A stretch of DNA of 64,000 bases, taken from positions 62,001 to 126,000 of the forward strand of contig QFXE01000008.1 of NCBI GenBank assembly GCA_003349915.1, given 5' to 3'. The notes under the pieces were generated by a model. The model did no database searches, was not told the origin of the DNA, and worked only from the letters and a program-made list of their open reading frames with translations. Numbering within the stretch: position 1 is the first letter of the stretch; every line of letters starts with the position of its first letter. Below, piece by piece: positions 26,449 to 34,983 of the stretch. The DNA is from an endosymbiont of Escarpia spicata (lineage in GTDB: Bacteria > Pseudomonadota > Gammaproteobacteria > Chromatiales > Chromatiaceae). The translations under genes were made by a program, and so were the position numbers.

Positions 26449-27651
26449 TCAGAATCGATAGGAGGCAAGCAGGCTGAACATCTGCCAATGGCGTTCTGTT
26501 TGGAAAAAGTTGTTTTCCCTTGCTGAGAGCCAGGCAGTACCGTCAACCCAGTGATATTCACCGCGAACCATAAAGGCGGGTGTGATGTCCCAGCGCAACC
26601 CCAGGGTCCAGTCCTTGGCAAACATGTTGTGGGCAGGTATGCCGAAGGGTCCGGCCTCCTGTTTGGTTCCGTCCCGGTCATCCCGGTTAAGATAGCTGAC
26701 ATCGTAGCGGGCGATGATCTCCCAATCGGTGAAGAGGTCATGGGCAAACTGGAGATAGAAGCCCTCGGCAGTGCCGCCCGAGTCGTCTGGCCGGAAGGCT
26801 CCCAAGTTCCGGTTGATCACATCCTCCTGCATATATTCTGTGGTGAAGTGCCAAGCCTCTGCATTGTATTGGAACGAGAGTACCCGCAATTGGATGCTGA
26901 CGGTGCCCTTGCTGAAGGGGTCTGTGGGACCGGGTTCGAAGTCGAGATCGCCGTCGGCAATGGTGGCCGAGAGCCGGATGCGGCCAGCATCCAGCTCGTA
27001 GATGATCCGGCCAAGAAAGAAGAAATCACTGCTCAGTTCACCCTGCCAATCATTCCCAAGATAGGCGTATTCCACATTTTCATCCGTCACTGGCTTGCCC
27101 ATGCCGCCCTGGAACAGCAGATCCCCCCAATCTGTCAGCAGGTCGCCGTAAATCTGAAAGCCGTCATTGGAGAGTTCCAGGTTCCTAACCTTGTCGAAAT
27201 AGATCGACTGGGGCAGGAAGTTGGTGGGCCGGGTGAAGGCGGCATCGCGGGTATCGTTATACAGGCCGATAGGGGTCTTGACGCGGCCGAATCGCAGGCC
27301 AAGGTTTCCGTTATCGAAATTTGCGAAATTGTAGTCAAGCAGACCGTAGTCAAGACTCGGTGAGCCGTCCTGCATCTCGCCGGCGGTGAGTGAGAGAAGC
27401 TGGCCGGAGATCTGCAGCTGCGGGGTCAGTCGATAGGAGGCGTTGAGACCGAGTTCGCGAAAGTCCCAGCTGCCGTTGCTGCTGTCACCGAGCCAGCTGT
27501 TGGCGGATGTGTGTGTGTAACCCTGGCTCAGAAAACCGTGGATCTGCAGGTTTTCATCACCAAACAGGGAGGATGCCGTCGCCAGTGGCGGCAGCAGCCA
27601 GCCGAGCAGGACGAGTCGCCTACTCCACTTGCAGAATCTGTACCGATTCAT
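26449..27651 (-). CDS. Outer-membrane porin-like barrel
   Basis: 400 residues with a signal peptide (cleaved near ATA-SS, residue 27) and many alternating aromatic strands ending in a terminal Phe (LLASYRF), the usual C-terminal signature of outer-membrane barrels. Elements such as LQIHGFLSQGYTHTSANSWLG, RFGRVKTPIGLYNDTRD and an Asp/Glu-rich loop pattern resemble porin-like proteins of the phosphate/anion type or unclassified gammaproteobacterial porins. It overlaps the end of the PstS-like gene by 32 bases and precedes the GGDEF-EAL sensor. Substrate selectivity cannot be read. Confidence 0.85.
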   Translation of the reverse strand: MNRYRFCKWSRRLVLLGWLLPPLATASSLFGDENLQIHGFLSQGYTHTSANSWLGDSSNGSWDFRELGLNASYRLTPQLQISGQLLSLTAGEMQDGSPSLDYGLLDYNFANFDNGNLGLRFGRVKTPIGLYNDTRDAAFTRPTNFLPQSIYFDKVRNLELSNDGFQIYGDLLTDWGDLLFQGGMGKPVTDENVEYAYLGNDWQGELSSDFFFLGRIIYELDAGRIRLSATIADGDLDFEPGPTDPFSKGTVSIQLRVLSFQYNAEAWHFTTEYMQEDVINRNLGAFRPDDSGGTAEGFYLQFAHDLFTDWEIIARYDVSYLNRDDRDGTKQEAGPFGIPAHNMFAKDWTLGLRWDITPAFMVRGEYHWVDGTAWLSARENNFFQTERHWQMFSLLASYRF

Positions 27652-28099
27652 CTCTGTTGTCCTCGGAAATATAACCGATTGCGCCGGGAGTCTTATTTAT
27701 CATCTCTATCATTTCCGCCTCTGACTGGACGGTGTCGGGGGCCTGTCCGGTCCCTGAAAAGACTTTTCTGTCCCATGCGCGGCGAAGCTGATGGGGAAAT
27801 ACCCCCAGCAGCTGTTTTGCGAATGCTTTGTGTAGTTTGTGTTTGTCGGGAAAGACAAAGACCCGAATGGCACCACCATCGGGCCAGACCTGGCGGCGCA
27901 TGCTGAATACAGCGCGTGCGGTGCTGCGGCTGATCTCTGCAATATCAGTATTCGGATGGGTGATTAGTTGCAGCGCAAAAACCTGGCTGGATGGAAAAAA
28001 CAGCAGACTGAAGGCGAGCAGCAGTACCGGCGCCAGGGGGAGGTGCCAGGGAGAGGCCCTGTCCGGGATACCTGCAGTAGGGTCCTGCCGTTTTTCCAT
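27620..28099 (-). CDS. PstS-like phosphate-binding-family periplasmic protein
   Basis: 159 residues with an N-terminal signal or anchor helix (about 20-43). A short type-2 periplasmic-binding-like domain follows: HPNTDIAEISRSTARAVFSMRRQVWPDGG, FPDKHKLHKAFAKQLLG and a MIEMINKTPGAIGYIS end. The last element is typical of PstS-like proteins, though this version is half the usual length. Such short proteins are found next to porin and sensor genes in gammaproteobacteria, with no ABC transporter beside them. It is the first gene of the three-gene operon and is likely a sensory binding protein for the sensor downstream. Confidence 0.82.
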   Translation of the reverse strand: MEKRQDPTAGIPDRASPWHLPLAPVLLLAFSLLFFPSSQVFALQLITHPNTDIAEISRSTARAVFSMRRQVWPDGGAIRVFVFPDKHKLHKAFAKQLLGVFPHQLRRAWDRKVFSGTGQAPDTVQSEAEMIEMINKTPGAIGYISEDNRDESVQILQVE

Positions 28100-28227
28100 G
28101 GTGCTTGTCGCGATCCTTTTCGATACTGACAGCTTAGCGTAATTTGTTGATTCAAATTCCCATAACGGCCGATGGCGCAGTTTCTTGACCAGTTTGTTGC
28201 ACTGGCGGGAATGGAATTCTTTTTGGT

Positions 28228-28800
28228 CTACCTCCTGCTGATCCGGCCGGAAAACAGATCGCGAATGGGGGTTGGGCGTTTCAGGCCACCGGTCTCGCCA
28301 TGCAGAATCAGGTCGATGGCGTTACCACAGCGGCTGTGCACCTGTAGTGTGTTGCGGGCTGGAGGACGCGAGCTGAGGTTGGCGCTGGTGGATATGAGTG
28401 GCCTGCCGCAGGCGCGGCTAAGGGCTGCGGCAACTGGGTGGTCGGTGACTCTGACCGCCACAGTTGAATGTTTTCCGCGTATCCAGACGGGCAGATCCGC
28501 GGCGGCGGGCAGTAGCCAGGTGACGGGACCGGGCCAGCTGTCGAGTGCCGGTTTGAGTCTTGTTTGCGGAATCTGGGCCAAGTAGGGCCGCAGTCTTTCG
28601 AAGCTGTCCGAGATGAGGATCAGGCCCTTGTCGGCGGAGCGTTTTTTCAGCGCCAATAAGCGGAACACCGCCAGAGGGTTGAGTGGGTCGCAACCCAGCC
28701 CAAAGACCGACTCGGTGGGATAGGCGATGAGACCGCCCCCAAGCACCGTCCGGACGGCCAGCCGGAGGCGCCAGGGGTGGATGACAGGCTTAGCCGGCAA
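28228..28800 (-). CDS. tsaC: Threonylcarbamoyl-AMP synthase
   Basis: 190 residues from TTG 28800, the same length as E. coli TsaC. No ATG fits; the TTG has AGG six bases before it and overlaps the last codons of purE. YrdC-fold motifs are GLIAYPTESVFGLGCDP, LKKRSADKGLILIS, WPGPVTWLLPA, VAVRVTDHP and LISTSANLSS. It makes threonylcarbamoyl-AMP from threonine, bicarbonate and ATP, the first step of t6A modification of ANN-decoding tRNAs. It is probably translated by coupling to purE. Confidence 0.92.
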   Translation of the reverse strand: MPAKPVIHPWRLRLAVRTVLGGGLIAYPTESVFGLGCDPLNPLAVFRLLALKKRSADKGLILISDSFERLRPYLAQIPQTRLKPALDSWPGPVTWLLPAAADLPVWIRGKHSTVAVRVTDHPVAAALSRACGRPLISTSANLSSRPPARNTLQVHSRCGNAIDLILHGETGGLKRPTPIRDLFSGRISRR

Positions 28801-29296
28801 GATCGGCCTGGAGCTTGGCGTCCTTGTTGATGACGCTTTGGGCATTGGCCTGCCGCTCTTCACGGATGCGTACCGCCAACGCCTCATCACCAAGCGCGAG
28901 GATCTGGGCAGCGAGATAGGCTGCGTTCTTGGCACCAGCCTTGCCCACTGCAACGGTTGCGACCGGGATGCCGCCTGGCATCTGCACGGTGGAGAGCAGG
29001 GAGTCCATACCCTTCAATGGCCCGGCATCAAGGGGTACGCCAATCACCGGTTTTAAGGTGGCGGCTGCCACGGCCCCGGCCAGATGGGCCGCCAGTCCAG
29101 CGGCAGCAATGAAGGCATTGCAACCTCGATCGTCTGCATCTTTCACGTAGTCGTGGGTGACCTCGGGCGTACGATGGGCCGAGGTGATTTTTACTTCGTA
29201 TGGGATCCCGAGAGAGCCTAAGACCTCAAGAGTTGCCCGCATGACCGGCAAGTCGGAATCTGAACCCATCAAAACGGCGACAAACGCTGTACTCAT
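28790..29296 (-). CDS. purE: N5-carboxyaminoimidazole ribonucleotide mutase
   Basis: 168 residues. The phosphate loop is [11 protein letters not shown], the catalytic His is in SAHRTPE, and [22 protein letters not shown] and [19 protein letters not shown] follow. This is class I PurE, converting N5-CAIR to CAIR in purine synthesis. PurK is not next to it; tsaC follows with a short overlap. It is divergent from the sensor gene at 29479 across a 180-base AT-rich region likely holding both promoters. Confidence 0.95.
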   Translation of the reverse strand: MSTAFVAVLMGSDSDLPVMRATLEVLGSLGIPYEVKITSAHRTPEVTHDYVKDADDRGCNAFIAAAGLAAHLAGAVAAATLKPVIGVPLDAGPLKGMDSLLSTVQMPGGIPVATVAVGKAGAKNAAYLAAQILALGDEALAVRIREERQANAQSVINKDAKLQADLAG

Positions 29297-29478
29297 AACA
29301 AACCTGCAATAGTGCTGTGGAAAATAGTCGAAGATACCGGAAATTGAGTGCGGCGACTACAATTGAGGCGATAGATTCATCAGTTTGTTTCAATATGCCC
29401 TTTTTACTGAGAAAATCATTAAAATTTGTGAAATATCGATCTGTCTAGGTGTTAGGTGTGACGAAAGAGAGTTGCAGG

Positions 29479-30942
29479 ATGGTTTTCTCTCCATTTAAAT
29501 TTATTGCGCTGTTGGCTATGTTGCTGCTGTCGTTAAGTGCGGTGGGGGGGAGTGTGCCGCTCAGCGTACAGGAAAAGGCATGGCTGGATCAGCAGGTGCA
29601 GGTGCAGGTTCGGGTGGGGTTGATCGATGGGATGGCGCCCATCAGTTCATACAAAGAAAACGGTCAGCCATCGGGTATCGCTGCCGACTATCTGCGCTTT
29701 GTGAGCCGGAAGATGGGTCTGGAGCTGAAACTTGTCCCTTTCGGGGACAGGTCGGCCCTTGATGCAGCGATGATGGCCGGGGATTTGGACCTGTCGGCCG
29801 TGGACGACTGGACCCCGGAACGTGCTGAGTTCCTGCTGTTCACCCGTCCCTATATCAATCTGCCCGGTGCTTTATATTCGTCTGAGCGCATGCTTCAACT
29901 GACGCTGCAGGAACTGCCTGGAAAGCGGGTGGCAGTGGTGGAACTGAGCGTCTGGCAGGATTGGCTGATGCGGGAGTTTCCAGGCACCACTTTGGTGAAG
30001 GTGTCTGGTGTTGCCAATGGTTTGTTGAGTGTTGCCATGGGTGAAGCGGATGCTTATCTTGGTGATACTGCGACTGCCAGGCACCAGTTGGCGCAGGGGG
30101 TTGCCCCTGGCGTTATGGAGGTGGCACAGGCAGGGCGTTCAAGAGACTTTTCATTCGCGGTTGGCAAGGACAACCAAATGATTGTCAATATCCTGCAGAA
30201 AGGACTGGACAGCATTTCCCCCGAAGAGCAGTTGGCGATCCGAAAGCGTTGGCAGGTGCTCGATCAGCCGCCGCTGTTGCAGAATAGTTCAGTGGTGGTC
30301 ATGTTGTTGATCCTGCTGGCGCTGCTTTGGATCGGTGTTTGGATCTGGGGTTTCAGGCACTTGGTGGATCGCAAGGTGACGCGCAGAACCGCTGGGTTGA
30401 AGCGCTCTCTCCATCGGCGGCGGGTTGAGGGTGAGCTGAAGGAGGATCGCGAACGACTAAGGCTGCAATTGGCGCAGGTAGAGCGTGACAGCGGGATGGC
30501 CCAAAATCACCTCAGCCTGTTGGGGCTGTCGGTTCTGTTTGGCGGCTGGGAGTGGGATGTAAGGAGAGAGCTGCTGAGATGGGACGACAATATGCAGCGG
30601 GTATTCGGCTTTCGCCCGGGAAGTTTCGATGGAACATTTGATGCCTACCTGGGTCGAATCCATGTCGATGATCGGGAAGCAGTAGTGGCAGCCTTCAAGA
30701 AGGTGCTGCAGGGTGGAGCCGATTTTCGCATCGAATACAGGATTGTTAAACCGGGTGGAGAGGTCGTGTGGTTGGTTGACAGCGCTCGGCTCGTTCGAAA
30801 TGCAGGTGGCAGCGGTGCCCGTTTGCTTGGTGTGGCCCGGGTCAGAGAGGGGCGGGACGGTCAGGACATGTTAGCATCCACAGGTTCGGCGGTTACGAAT
30901 GAAGAGAAGCCCTTACAGGGGTTTGCATACAAAGGTCTCTGA
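29479..30942 (+). CDS. SBP_bac_3-TM-PAS receptor without output domain
   Basis: About 487 residues from ATG 29479; a GTG at 29449 is possible. A signal peptide (about 5-25) and a periplasmic solute-binding domain of family 3 (about 40-265, with YLRFVSRKMGLELKLVPFGDRS and DLDLSAVDDWTPERAEFLLFTRPYI) come first. A membrane helix (about 282-302), a charged coiled coil (305-345) and one PAS domain (about 360-460, WEWDVRRELLRWDDNMQRVFG) follow. A 30-residue tail ends the protein. No kinase, GGDEF or EAL domain follows in any frame, so the signal must pass to a partner. AGAG lies before the ATG. Confidence 0.85.
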   Translation: MVFSPFKFIALLAMLLLSLSAVGGSVPLSVQEKAWLDQQVQVQVRVGLIDGMAPISSYKENGQPSGIAADYLRFVSRKMGLELKLVPFGDRSALDAAMMAGDLDLSAVDDWTPERAEFLLFTRPYINLPGALYSSERMLQLTLQELPGKRVAVVELSVWQDWLMREFPGTTLVKVSGVANGLLSVAMGEADAYLGDTATARHQLAQGVAPGVMEVAQAGRSRDFSFAVGKDNQMIVNILQKGLDSISPEEQLAIRKRWQVLDQPPLLQNSSVVVMLLILLALLWIGVWIWGFRHLVDRKVTRRTAGLKRSLHRRRVEGELKEDRERLRLQLAQVERDSGMAQNHLSLLGLSVLFGGWEWDVRRELLRWDDNMQRVFGFRPGSFDGTFDAYLGRIHVDDREAVVAAFKKVLQGGADFRIEYRIVKPGGEVVWLVDSARLVRNAGGSGARLLGVARVREGRDGQDMLASTGSAVTNEEKPLQGFAYKGL

Positions 30943-31015
30943 ATCTGGGAGCTTGCTTGGGGGAATGGGTGTTGTTGAGGGCGCGAACTTCAGGGATGGA
31001 TAAGGAGTTATACAG

Positions 31016-31621
31016 ATGTTAATTCGTCTCGCACTGCTTTTAGTGCTGATGAGCGGGGCTCTGCCCGCAATTGCCAGTGCCAGTATCGGACCTTCCGAAA
31101 TGGTGCAGCATACGATGGATGATGTGGTGGGGACTCTGAACGACAAGAGGCTGACATCCGCAGAACGCCGGGACCGCGTCAGTGCCATCGTGGATGAAAC
31201 CTTCGATTTTCAGGCAATGTCACAGGTTATTCTGGCGGCCAACTGGAGAAAGGCATCCACAAATCAACGGGCGCGTTTTATCGAACTGTTCCGGGAGTTG
31301 CTGGAGAATACCTATTTCTCTGCTCTGGACAGCTATTCAGGCCAGACCGCACGTTTGGGCAGGGAGCGGGTAAAGGGAAAACGGGCACAAGTACAGACAT
31401 TTGTCATTACCAGTAGCGCTGAGATCCCGGTCAGTTACAAACTGCGACAGAAACAGGATGATTGGTTTGTCTATGATGTTGTTGTGGATGGTGTCAGTCT
31501 TATCAGTAACTACAGAACCAGCTTTCGCAACCTGATCAAGCAGAAGGGGATGGATGGCCTGCTTGAGCAGTTGCAGCAGAAGGTTGCTAAGCTAAGGTCG
31601 AAGCAGACACCAGTGCAATAG
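31016..31621 (+). CDS. MlaC-family phospholipid-binding protein, orphan
   Basis: 201 residues with a signal peptide (cleaved near ASA-S, residue 22) and an MlaC/Ttg2D domain: RRDRVSAIVDETFDFQAMSQVIL, NQRARFIELFRELLENTYFSALDSY, VQTFVITSSAEIPVSYKL and WFVYDVVVDGVSLISNYRTSF. MlaC ferries phospholipids between the outer-membrane MlaA and the inner-membrane MlaFEDB. None of those genes is adjacent, so this copy is an orphan here. AAGGAG lies upstream of the ATG. It follows the sensor gene by 73 bases and may share its promoter. Confidence 0.9.
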   Translation: MLIRLALLLVLMSGALPAIASASIGPSEMVQHTMDDVVGTLNDKRLTSAERRDRVSAIVDETFDFQAMSQVILAANWRKASTNQRARFIELFRELLENTYFSALDSYSGQTARLGRERVKGKRAQVQTFVITSSAEIPVSYKLRQKQDDWFVYDVVVDGVSLISNYRTSFRNLIKQKGMDGLLEQLQQKVAKLRSKQTPVQ

Positions 31622-31657
31622 CTTTGTTTAGGTGTGCAAACACCCTCTTCTGAGACT

Positions 31658-31679
31658 GCTACACTTGCTGTAGTGTAGC
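31658..31679. promoter_or_regulatory. 8-bp inverted repeat
   Basis: GCTACACT and AGTGTAGC separated by six bases, between the MlaC gene and the Met-rich protein gene. There is no T-run, so it could be an operator or a weak terminator. Confidence 0.4.
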
Positions 31680-31773
31680 CAATGCACCTATACCCGCGTT
31701 GTTCAAGATAGCCCCATTGATTCCAGGTAGCACAGATTATCCCAATAACAAAATCATCCGAAGGAGAAGCTTC

Positions 31774-32607
31774 ATGTTTAGAAAGACACTCATCACTGTC
31801 GCAATAGCGACGCTTTTGCCCGTAAGTGCAGCGGTTTTTGCCGATGCCACCGTCGCCCCGGATGCCGCTGCCGATGCAACAGCTATCGAGCATGAGATTG
31901 TCACAGACCCGACAGTTGCTGCCGAGGCAGCGTCTGCTGAAGCTGTCCCGGTTGTGGCAGCTGAGCCTGTGCCGGAGGAGAGTGTTGCAGCCCCTGCCGA
32001 GGCCCCTGCGCCTGTGGCAGCAGCCCCCGCTGGAAGAGGGATGATGGAGCATCACCGGTCGATGCAATCCATGGAAGAGCGTATGAAAGCGCGTGAAAAA
32101 CGCTATGAGGCGCTGCAGAAACGGGCCCTTGAGTCCGGCGTGCTGCTCCCAGACCATCCCTCATGGATGGAAAAACCTGAAGTGGCGGATCTGCGTCCCT
32201 CTATGGAAGAGCGTATGGAGAGGATGAAGTCGCTCCGCAACATGAATCCTGAAGAGCGGGATGCCTATCGTCTTGAGCGCTATCAGGATATGCGGGAACG
32301 CGCGGCTGAAGTGGGGCTTGATCTGCCGGAGATGCCCCCGTGGAAAGATCGCCCTGCAAGACCTGAATTGAATCAGGATGATGAGTGGGCCAGGCAGCAG
32401 GCCGTGATCGACGGTATGACACCGGAAGAGCGTGCCGCTTGTCATGCAATGCATCGCCGCCATATGCGGCAGATGGGACCGGGTCGCGGCATGATGCAGC
32501 CCCCTCAAATGCCTGCGATGCCTGGGCGTGGATTTGCTCCGGGCCGCATGATGGGGCCCGGAGCTGGATACGGTCCCCAAGGCAACTTCTGGGACCCAAG
32601 CCGCTGA
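31774..32607 (+). CDS. Secreted Met/Arg-rich repeat protein
   Basis: 277 residues from ATG 31774 (AAGGAG nine bases before). A signal peptide is cleaved near VFA-DA (residue 23). An Ala/Pro/Glu-rich low-complexity stretch follows (25-86). Two diverged copies of a unit start at residues 99 and 143; each has SMEERM, then a helix, then SGVLLPDHPSW or VGLDLPEMPPW. The C-terminal part has MTPEERAACHAMHRRHMRQM and a Met/Gly/Pro tail. There are about thirty methionines, mostly in the second half. MTPEERA faintly recalls the LTxxQ motif of CpxP/Spy, suggesting periplasmic chaperone or metal-binding work, but I do not recognise a family. Confidence 0.75.
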   Translation: MFRKTLITVAIATLLPVSAAVFADATVAPDAAADATAIEHEIVTDPTVAAEAASAEAVPVVAAEPVPEESVAAPAEAPAPVAAAPAGRGMMEHHRSMQSMEERMKAREKRYEALQKRALESGVLLPDHPSWMEKPEVADLRPSMEERMERMKSLRNMNPEERDAYRLERYQDMRERAAEVGLDLPEMPPWKDRPARPELNQDDEWARQQAVIDGMTPEERAACHAMHRRHMRQMGPGRGMMQPPQMPAMPGRGFAPGRMMGPGAGYGPQGNFWDPSR

Positions 32608-32617
32608 AGAGACGTGA

Positions 32618-32643
32618 GCCCGATCAAGCGTAGCGGATCGGGC
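32618..32643. repeat. Hairpin, family C core
   Basis: GCCCGATC (32618-32625) pairs with GATCGGGC (32636-32643) around AAGCGTAGCG. It lies just after the Met-rich gene and matches the core of 20221 and 23047. Confidence 0.75.
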
Positions 32644-32658
32644 ATTGGAAGCGTTCGC

Positions 32659-32720
32659 AGGAGCGGCGCCTCGCCGCGATTAGCCCATTTTCGGAGCTGT
32701 CGCGGCGAGGTGTCGCTCCT
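32659..32720. repeat. Palindromic repeat, family D
   Basis: AGGAGCGGCGCCTCGCCGCGA pairs with TCGCGGCGAGGTGTCGCTCCT around a short loop. It lies between convergent genes. It is a single copy in the window and has a strong GC stem without a T-run. Confidence 0.8.
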
Positions 32721-32757
32721 ACAATTTAATGCCCCGCTTGCTTGCAACTGGCGTGGT

Positions 32758-33411
32758 TTATTGCCGTCTGGCACCAGCCACCAGTGCTTCTGCCGCTTCC
32801 CGGCTCAGGTAACGCCAGGGTCTGGGTAGCAAACCGGGCACCAGTGACTGGTATCTCTGATAGACCTCTCCATGATAGACCACCAGTTTGCGCTCCTCGA
32901 TACGCGAGCCGTAGATAAAGTAGAGCGTCATCATAATCGCTGAGACCAGCATCGCGGCGTCCATTTCCCGACTCCAGATCAATACCAGTGCCAGGCTGTA
33001 CCAGGGGTGTCTGACGAAGCGGTGCAGGGGGGAGATGTGGAAATTCTCCTGGTCGTGAACCTCCCGGATACGCAGCCGCAACTGGCGCAGGCCTATAAAC
33101 TCTCCGCTATCGTAATAACGGGTCGACCATAGAAAACCGAGGATCGCCAGCAGTGTCAGGCCGTAGGTGAACCAGGTCAGGGCTGCATTGAACTCCCACA
33201 GAGGTGAGCTGTGCCAATGCCACATCAATCCCAGCGGCGGCAGCAGTAACAGCACAGCGAGCACGTTGAAACTGATGCGATACCAGGGCATGAAAGCGGG
33301 ATAACGTTTTGCAACCCAGTGCTTGGCGGTGAGAGATGCAAGCAGTGAGTGGCTCAGGAAATAGAGCAACCAGAGCGTCGCGAGTATGAGCAGGTTTCCG
33401 TATTCGTGCAT
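32758..33411 (-). CDS. ICMT/NnrU-like membrane protein
   Basis: 217 residues with about five or six helices. The C-terminal half has HRFVRHPWYSLALVLIW and EERKLVVYHGEVYQRYQSLVPGLLPRPW, the SAM-binding signature of isoprenylcysteine carboxyl methyltransferase-like and NnrU-type membrane methyltransferases. The N-terminal half is like NnrU (LLYFLSHSLLASLTAK). The substrate is unknown; bacterial members are mostly uncharacterised. It is a lone gene flanked by palindromic repeats on both sides. Confidence 0.85.
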   Translation of the reverse strand: MHEYGNLLILATLWLLYFLSHSLLASLTAKHWVAKRYPAFMPWYRISFNVLAVLLLLPPLGLMWHWHSSPLWEFNAALTWFTYGLTLLAILGFLWSTRYYDSGEFIGLRQLRLRIREVHDQENFHISPLHRFVRHPWYSLALVLIWSREMDAAMLVSAIMMTLYFIYGSRIEERKLVVYHGEVYQRYQSLVPGLLPRPWRYLSREAAEALVAGARRQ

Positions 33412-33448
33412 GCTGTTTTGAGAACCTCCGACAGAGACTTCTTAGTTT

Positions 33449-33575
33449 GGTAGGGTGCGCTGTGCGCACCAGAATAAGCAGTTACAGCAATCATGGTGCG
33501 CAGGTTGCACCCTACGTTCGCCACATGCAGAGAAACCACACTCATGCCGATCATCACCACGAACTCCAAAACTTG
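33449..33575. repeat. Intergenic repeat, family B (full copy)
   Basis: GGTAGGGTGCGCTGTGCGCACC, then AGAATAAGCAGTTACAG, CATGGTGCGCAGGTTGCACCCTAC and the conserved tail at 33543-33574. The first hairpin is self-complementary and faces the second in inverted order. It lies between the divergent... minus-strand ICMT-like start and the fetB stop. Confidence 0.82.
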
Positions 33576-33579
33576 CCCT

Positions 33580-34377
33580 TTACGACGATTTTAGTCGATC
33601 CAGCCGCAGCCGTTGCCGCTCGTCAAATAGCCGCCGTGAACCGAGCCAGACTGCCGCCGTGGCGCCGAAGCCAGTGCCGGCAGAGATCAACAGCAGGATC
33701 AGGATCTGGTACTTGGCCGCTTCGAAAGGGGGGCTGCCGGCGAGTATCTGACCGGTCATCATGCCCGGCAGGCTGACCACTCCGGCGGCGGCCATGGCAT
33801 TGATGATGGGAATCAGACCGCTGCGCAGGGCGTTGCGGCGAATCTCTTCGATGGCTTTGTGCCAGTCGTGGCCCAACATCAATCGAGCCTCTATTTGATG
33901 GCGCTGTTGCCAGGCGTTGTGGGTAAGGTTATCGAGACTGATGGCGATGCCGGACATGGTATTACCCAAGAGCATCCCCAGTAACGGTATCAGGTACTGT
34001 ACCGAATACCAGGGTTCCACCTGGATGATCACGTTGAGCGCCAGAATAGTCACGCTGAAGGACGAGATGAACATGGAGAGGGTTCCCACCCCCATGCCCC
34101 AGGCCCCGCTGAAGCGCCGCGCCTGTCGGGCCATGACCTCGTAACCCGCCATAAAGAGCATGAAGAGTGCCAGAGCTGCAATAAACAGAGGGTGGGACTG
34201 GGCGAAGAGGCTCTTCAATACCAGCCCCAGCAGTGTCAGTTGCACGATGCTGCGCAGGGCGGCGATCAGCAGTTTTCGTTCCACCCCGAGAGAGAGGCGG
34301 AAGCTGAGTATCGCCAACAGCAGCACCAGGCTGGCTGCCAGGCCAAGGTCGAGGGCGCTGAGCCGGATCAGTTCCAT
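33580..34377 (-). CDS. fetB: ABC permease of the FetB family
   Basis: 265 residues from ATG 34377, overlapping the end of fetA by ten bases. There are about six or seven helices, with family segments LGNTMSGIAISLDNLTH, RNALRSGLIPIINAMAAAGVVSLPGMMTGQILAGSPP and ARLMLGHDWHKAIEEI. FetAB (YbbL/YbbM) of E. coli is linked to iron homeostasis and peroxide resistance. The frame is open upstream inside fetA, but sequence there is not FetB-like. No substrate-binding gene is adjacent, consistent with an exporter. Confidence 0.92.
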   Translation of the reverse strand: MELIRLSALDLGLAASLVLLLAILSFRLSLGVERKLLIAALRSIVQLTLLGLVLKSLFAQSHPLFIAALALFMLFMAGYEVMARQARRFSGAWGMGVGTLSMFISSFSVTILALNVIIQVEPWYSVQYLIPLLGMLLGNTMSGIAISLDNLTHNAWQQRHQIEARLMLGHDWHKAIEEIRRNALRSGLIPIINAMAAAGVVSLPGMMTGQILAGSPPFEAAKYQILILLLISAGTGFGATAAVWLGSRRLFDERQRLRLDRLKSS

Positions 34378-34973
34378 GTCGTCTCCTGCAGGTTGCCCTG
34401 AACAATCTGCAGATGCCGGTGGGCAACCCGCTGTTGCTGCGCCGGGTCGTGGGTGACCCAGATCACCGCGCTGTTCTGGGTTTTTCGCCACGACTCGATG
34501 AGCGCTTCCACCCGCTCCCTGTTGGTCTGATCCAGATTGGCTGTGGGTTCATCCAGCAGTAGCACCTTGGGGCGGTTGAGCAGTAGCCGGGTCAGGCCGA
34601 AACGCTGTTTTTCACCACTGGAGAGACGGGAGACACTCCAGCTTTCGCTCTCGGGAGGAAGGCCGAGAGATTGCAGCAGGGAGGGATCCTGCCGTGGCAG
34701 ATGGTCGCTGATTCGTTCAGCCCACCAAGCGCTCTCGGCAGGTAGCAGGCCGACCCGTCTGCGCCATTCAGACCCGGTGAGTGACTGGCGAGGTATCTGG
34801 TCGACGAAGGCTTCCCCTTGATGTTGCGCATCGAGATCTGCGATGGCGCGCAGCAGAAGCGACTTGCCACAACCCGAAGGGCCGGTAAGCGTGATGCACT
34901 CCCCGGCCGCCAGTTCGAGATTGAAGGCAGCGAGCAGAGGTGTCTGGAAGGCTTTGAGGGTCAGGCTGCCCAT
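34368..34973 (-). CDS. fetA: ABC transporter ATP-binding protein of the FetA family
   Basis: 201 residues, compact for an ABC ATPase. Walker A GPSGCGKS is near residue 31, the signature reads LSSGEKQR, Walker B is VLLLDEP and the switch His is in WVTHD. It is paired with the overlapping permease gene fetB. It lies ten bases after trmB's start region on the same strand, but a shared transcript with trmB would be reading away from it (trmB is upstream), so trmB-fetA-like run-on is not required. Confidence 0.9.
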   Translation of the reverse strand: MGSLTLKAFQTPLLAAFNLELAAGECITLTGPSGCGKSLLLRAIADLDAQHQGEAFVDQIPRQSLTGSEWRRRVGLLPAESAWWAERISDHLPRQDPSLLQSLGLPPESESWSVSRLSSGEKQRFGLTRLLLNRPKVLLLDEPTANLDQTNRERVEALIESWRKTQNSAVIWVTHDPAQQQRVAHRHLQIVQGNLQETTWN

Positions 34974-34983
34974 GAGGGATTAC

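Noticed and set aside
32161-32774. Open frames antisense to the Met-rich protein gene
   Set aside because: They are mirror frames; only the plus-strand frame has a signal peptide and AAGGAG.
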